This document shows, in pieces, positions 38,862 to 40,525 of a stretch of 40,525 bases of DNA (its first letter is position 1; each line of letters starts with the position of its first letter). The notes under the pieces are model-generated. The model ran no database searches and was not told where the DNA came from. It saw only the letters and a program-made list of their open reading frames with translations. The translations under genes and the position numbers were made by a program. The stretch comes from DATKMK01 sp035541895 (GTDB lineage Bacteria; Desulfobacterota; Binatia; HRBIN30; JACQVA1), in assembly GCA_035541895.1 (NCBI GenBank), contig DATKMK010000039.1:1-40525 (forward strand). The letters are read 5' to 3'.

Positions 38862-39350
38862 ATGAACCCCGGCATCGCTCGCCCGCTGCTCCACACCGTT
38901 CACCTGTTGACGTTCATCGCGGTCTTCGTTTCGGGCGTCTTGCTGTTCGTACCGGGATTGCGGGTCGCCGTCACCGGCGGGTACTCGCTGGTGATTCGGC
39001 AGACGCATCGCTGGGGCGGCGTCGCCTTCGCGGCGCTGCCGGTCGCCGTGATCGCGATGTTCGGCGCCCGCAATGTGTTGCTTGCCCCTGCCGCACGCAC
39101 GCGGCGATCGTGGTGGCAGGGCGGGCACGTCGCGCTGACTATTCTGATGACCGTGCTGTTCACGGCGACGGGGCTGGTGCTGTGGAAGCATCGCGCCGTT
39201 CCAGAGTCGCTGGTCGATGCGTCGCGGTCGATCCACGATTGGCTGACCTACGCGGCGGCGGTGTTGGTCACCGCCCATCTCACCGAGGTTGGCGTGGCGG
39301 CGCTGATTGCCCGCTTCAAAGCGGCGACGCCGGCGCAATCGCATCTCTGA
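38862..39350 (+). CDS. Four-helix membrane cytochrome b (molybdoenzyme-associated)
   Basis: A 162-residue protein with four hydrophobic helices (about 10-31, 47-68, 88-105 and 125-146). His residues are in or near them: LLHTVHLL, RQTHRWGG, QGGHVALT, RSIHDWLTY and VTAHLTE. This is the pattern of the di-haem cytochrome b561/formate dehydrogenase gamma-type subunit. Such proteins link periplasmic or cytoplasmic redox enzymes to the quinone pool. It starts 10 nt after the TetR stop and is followed after 18 nt by the haem-b subunit gene. Together they suggest a membrane-attached molybdoenzyme, unlike the soluble ethylbenzene dehydrogenase. Confidence 0.78.
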   Translation: MNPGIARPLLHTVHLLTFIAVFVSGVLLFVPGLRVAVTGGYSLVIRQTHRWGGVAFAALPVAVIAMFGARNVLLAPAARTRRSWWQGGHVALTILMTVLFTATGLVLWKHRAVPESLVDASRSIHDWLTYAAAVLVTAHLTEVGVAALIARFKAATPAQSHL

Positions 39351-39368
39351 TCGGGAAGGAGATTCACC

Positions 39369-40025
39369 ATGCAATGCAAGAAACTCACGGCCTCCCGAGA
39401 TCGCATGCTCGATCCGGCTGCTTCGGAATGGAACAGCGTGCCGGGCGAATCGCTCAAGATGGACGCGACGCCGCTGGCCAACCAACCGTCCGAGTACATC
39501 AAAGCCAGCCGCAACGAGAAACAGATCGGCAAGGTGAAGAATTTGATGGTGCAAGTGGCGCACAACGGCACCGACGTGTTCTTCCGCTTGACCTGGGAGG
39601 ACGAGAACAAGAACGTCGAGATCACCGACAACAACATGTTTCCCGACGGCTGCGGCATCCTCATGCCATTGAACGGCGGGGATCCGCCGATCGACGAAAT
39701 GGGCAGCAAGGACGCCCCGGTCAACGCCTGGTTCTGGCGTGCCGACTTTTCCGACGCGCCGCGCAACACCATCGCGCGGGGACTGGGCTCGACGCAGTTC
39801 TCCAAGAAGTGCCCGATTCAAGCCAAGTCGATGTGGGGTCAAGGAGCGTGGGCCGTCGTGTTCACGCGCCCGCTCGCAGTGCCGGATCTAAAGGACGAAA
39901 CGACGCAACTCGCTCCCGGCAGCAGCGTAAAAATCGGCTTCGCAGTCTGGGAAGGTAGCAACGGCGAACGCGCCGGGGTCAAGTCTTTCTCCAAGGAGTG
40001 GCGCGAGCTGGCGCTCGAAGCCTGA
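39369..40025 (+). CDS. Type II DMSO-reductase family haem-b (gamma) subunit, EbdC-like
   Basis: A 218-residue protein of the ethylbenzene-dehydrogenase gamma/haem-binding domain family. Family elements are 'NLMVQVAHNGTDVFFRLTWE', 'FPDGCGILMPLNG', 'EMGSKDAPVNAWFWRADFSD' (its Met is a candidate haem ligand) and 'GQGAWAVVFTRPLAVP'. GGAAGGAGA precedes the ATG. In EbdC one b haem is bound by Met and Lys and takes electrons from the beta subunit. There is no signal peptide, although characterised members have one. So this chain may be cytoplasmic or carried out with its partners. The beta subunit gene follows after 13 nt. Confidence 0.88.
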   Translation: MQCKKLTASRDRMLDPAASEWNSVPGESLKMDATPLANQPSEYIKASRNEKQIGKVKNLMVQVAHNGTDVFFRLTWEDENKNVEITDNNMFPDGCGILMPLNGGDPPIDEMGSKDAPVNAWFWRADFSDAPRNTIARGLGSTQFSKKCPIQAKSMWGQGAWAVVFTRPLAVPDLKDETTQLAPGSSVKIGFAVWEGSNGERAGVKSFSKEWRELALEA

Positions 40026-40038
40026 GAGGAGATCCATC

Positions 40039-40525
40039 ATGGCCGAACTCAGTCAACGCCAGCAACAACTCGCCTCCGAAGCCAAAAGCGAGAAAGCGCG
40101 GCTGCGCCAATCCAAACGACAACTGGCGATGGTCTTCGATCTCAACAAATGTCTCGGCTGCCAGACGTGCGTGGTCGCGTGCAAGACGTTGTGGACCCGC
40201 GACGAAGGCATGGAATACATGTGGTGGGCCACCGTCAACACCCAACCCGGCAAGGGCACGCCCAAGGATTGGGAGCAGATGGGCGGCGGCTTCCGTGACG
40301 AAGAGCCACAAGCCGGCAAGCTGCCGAACCGCCGCGACTTCGGTGAAGCGTGGGACTTCAACTACGACGAGGTCTTCTACGGCGGCAAAGGCAACTCGGT
40401 GCACCTGCAACCCTCGGGCGATCCCGACTGGGGCCCGAACTGGGACGAGGATCAAGGCGGCGGACAATATCCGAACAGCTTCTACTTCTATCTGCCGCGC
40501 ATTTGTAACCACTGCACCCATCCCG
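40039..40525 (+). CDS. Type II DMSO-reductase family iron-sulfur (beta) subunit, N-terminal part
   Basis: The first 162 codons are inside the window, open to the right edge. GAGAGGAGA precedes the ATG. After a polar, Gln/Lys-rich lead comes the first iron-sulfur motif, 'FDLNKCLGCQTCVVACKTLW'. 'YMWWATVNTQPGKGTP' and 'DWEQMGGGF' follow, then the long insert typical of the group (about 75-145) and 'PNSFYFYLPRICNHCTHP', the start of the next Cys set. These features match EbdB/ClrB/SerB-type beta subunits with four clusters. The catalytic molybdenum alpha subunit should lie just downstream, giving the order cytochrome b, gamma, beta, alpha. Substrate cannot be told from this part. Confidence 0.9.
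   Translation, partial: MAELSQRQQQLASEAKSEKARLRQSKRQLAMVFDLNKCLGCQTCVVACKTLWTRDEGMEYMWWATVNTQPGKGTPKDWEQMGGGFRDEEPQAGKLPNRRDFGEAWDFNYDEVFYGGKGNSVHLQPSGDPDWGPNWDEDQGGGQYPNSFYFYLPRICNHCTHP

Overview
The window is high-GC bacterial DNA with dense, mostly operonic genes. There is no rRNA and no phage block. One tRNA, one degraded IS1182-type element and one IS3-type remnant are present. The mix of multiheme cytochromes, Pro-Thr 'TPT' linkers, Cys-rich 'CDDGNVCTDDTC' repeats, a deazaflavin-type oxidoreductase and a thiolase/DUF35 pair suggests a Desulfobacterota-like lineage, possibly Candidatus Binatota. That placement is inference from style, not from a marker gene.

Layout. 1-1864: start of an alpha/beta hydrolase (minus strand), then a thiolase-fold protein and its DUF35 partner (plus). 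1874-19888: an 18-kb block of thirteen minus-strand genes, many overlapping by 1-4 nt. Read in transcription order they are a diheme-b-like membrane protein, an 18-heme cytochrome, an NHL/Cys-rich/beta-helix surface protein, a tetraheme cytochrome split by a jelly-roll-like domain, a decaheme cytochrome on a TPT stalk, an NHL lipoprotein, two nearly identical tetraheme cytochromes, a triheme cytochrome, a nine-heme lipoprotein, an outer-membrane beta-barrel, a second NHL lipoprotein and a 12-heme cytochrome. They carry about 64 haem-binding motifs. Divergent from the block is a membrane-anchored ferredoxin/flavin oxidoreductase (20248-21555), with an 18-bp perfect palindrome between them.

21858-24039: small proteins, tatA, two exported proteins of unknown role and a deazaflavin-type oxidoreductase. 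24245-28430: a compact L-fucose oxidation operon (binding-protein-like gene, SDR, L-fuconate dehydratase, aldo/keto reductase). 28484-30977: an IS3 remnant followed by a secreted Cys-rich repeat protein. 31131-34253: a VOC protein, then an LpoB/COG3014-type envelope operon behind a good sigma-70 promoter. 34395-35986: a decayed IS1182-type element beside tRNA-Thr(CGU). 36084-38160: two small minus-strand genes and a GT87-type glycosyltransferase. 38204-40525: a TetR regulator, a membrane cytochrome b, and the haem-b (gamma) and iron-sulfur (beta) subunits of a type II DMSO-reductase-family molybdoenzyme. The window ends inside the beta subunit.

How it fits together. The cytochrome block reads as a complete path for electrons out of the cell: quinol or NAD(P)H oxidation at the inner membrane, periplasmic multihemes, a beta-barrel conduit, and secreted tetrahemes whose motif order resembles the OmcE-type filament cytochromes of Geobacter. 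That would make the locus a candidate cytochrome-nanowire system with unusual accessory domains. The molybdoenzyme genes at the right edge would feed electrons from an organic substrate, although the two loci are 18 kb apart and a link is only inferred.
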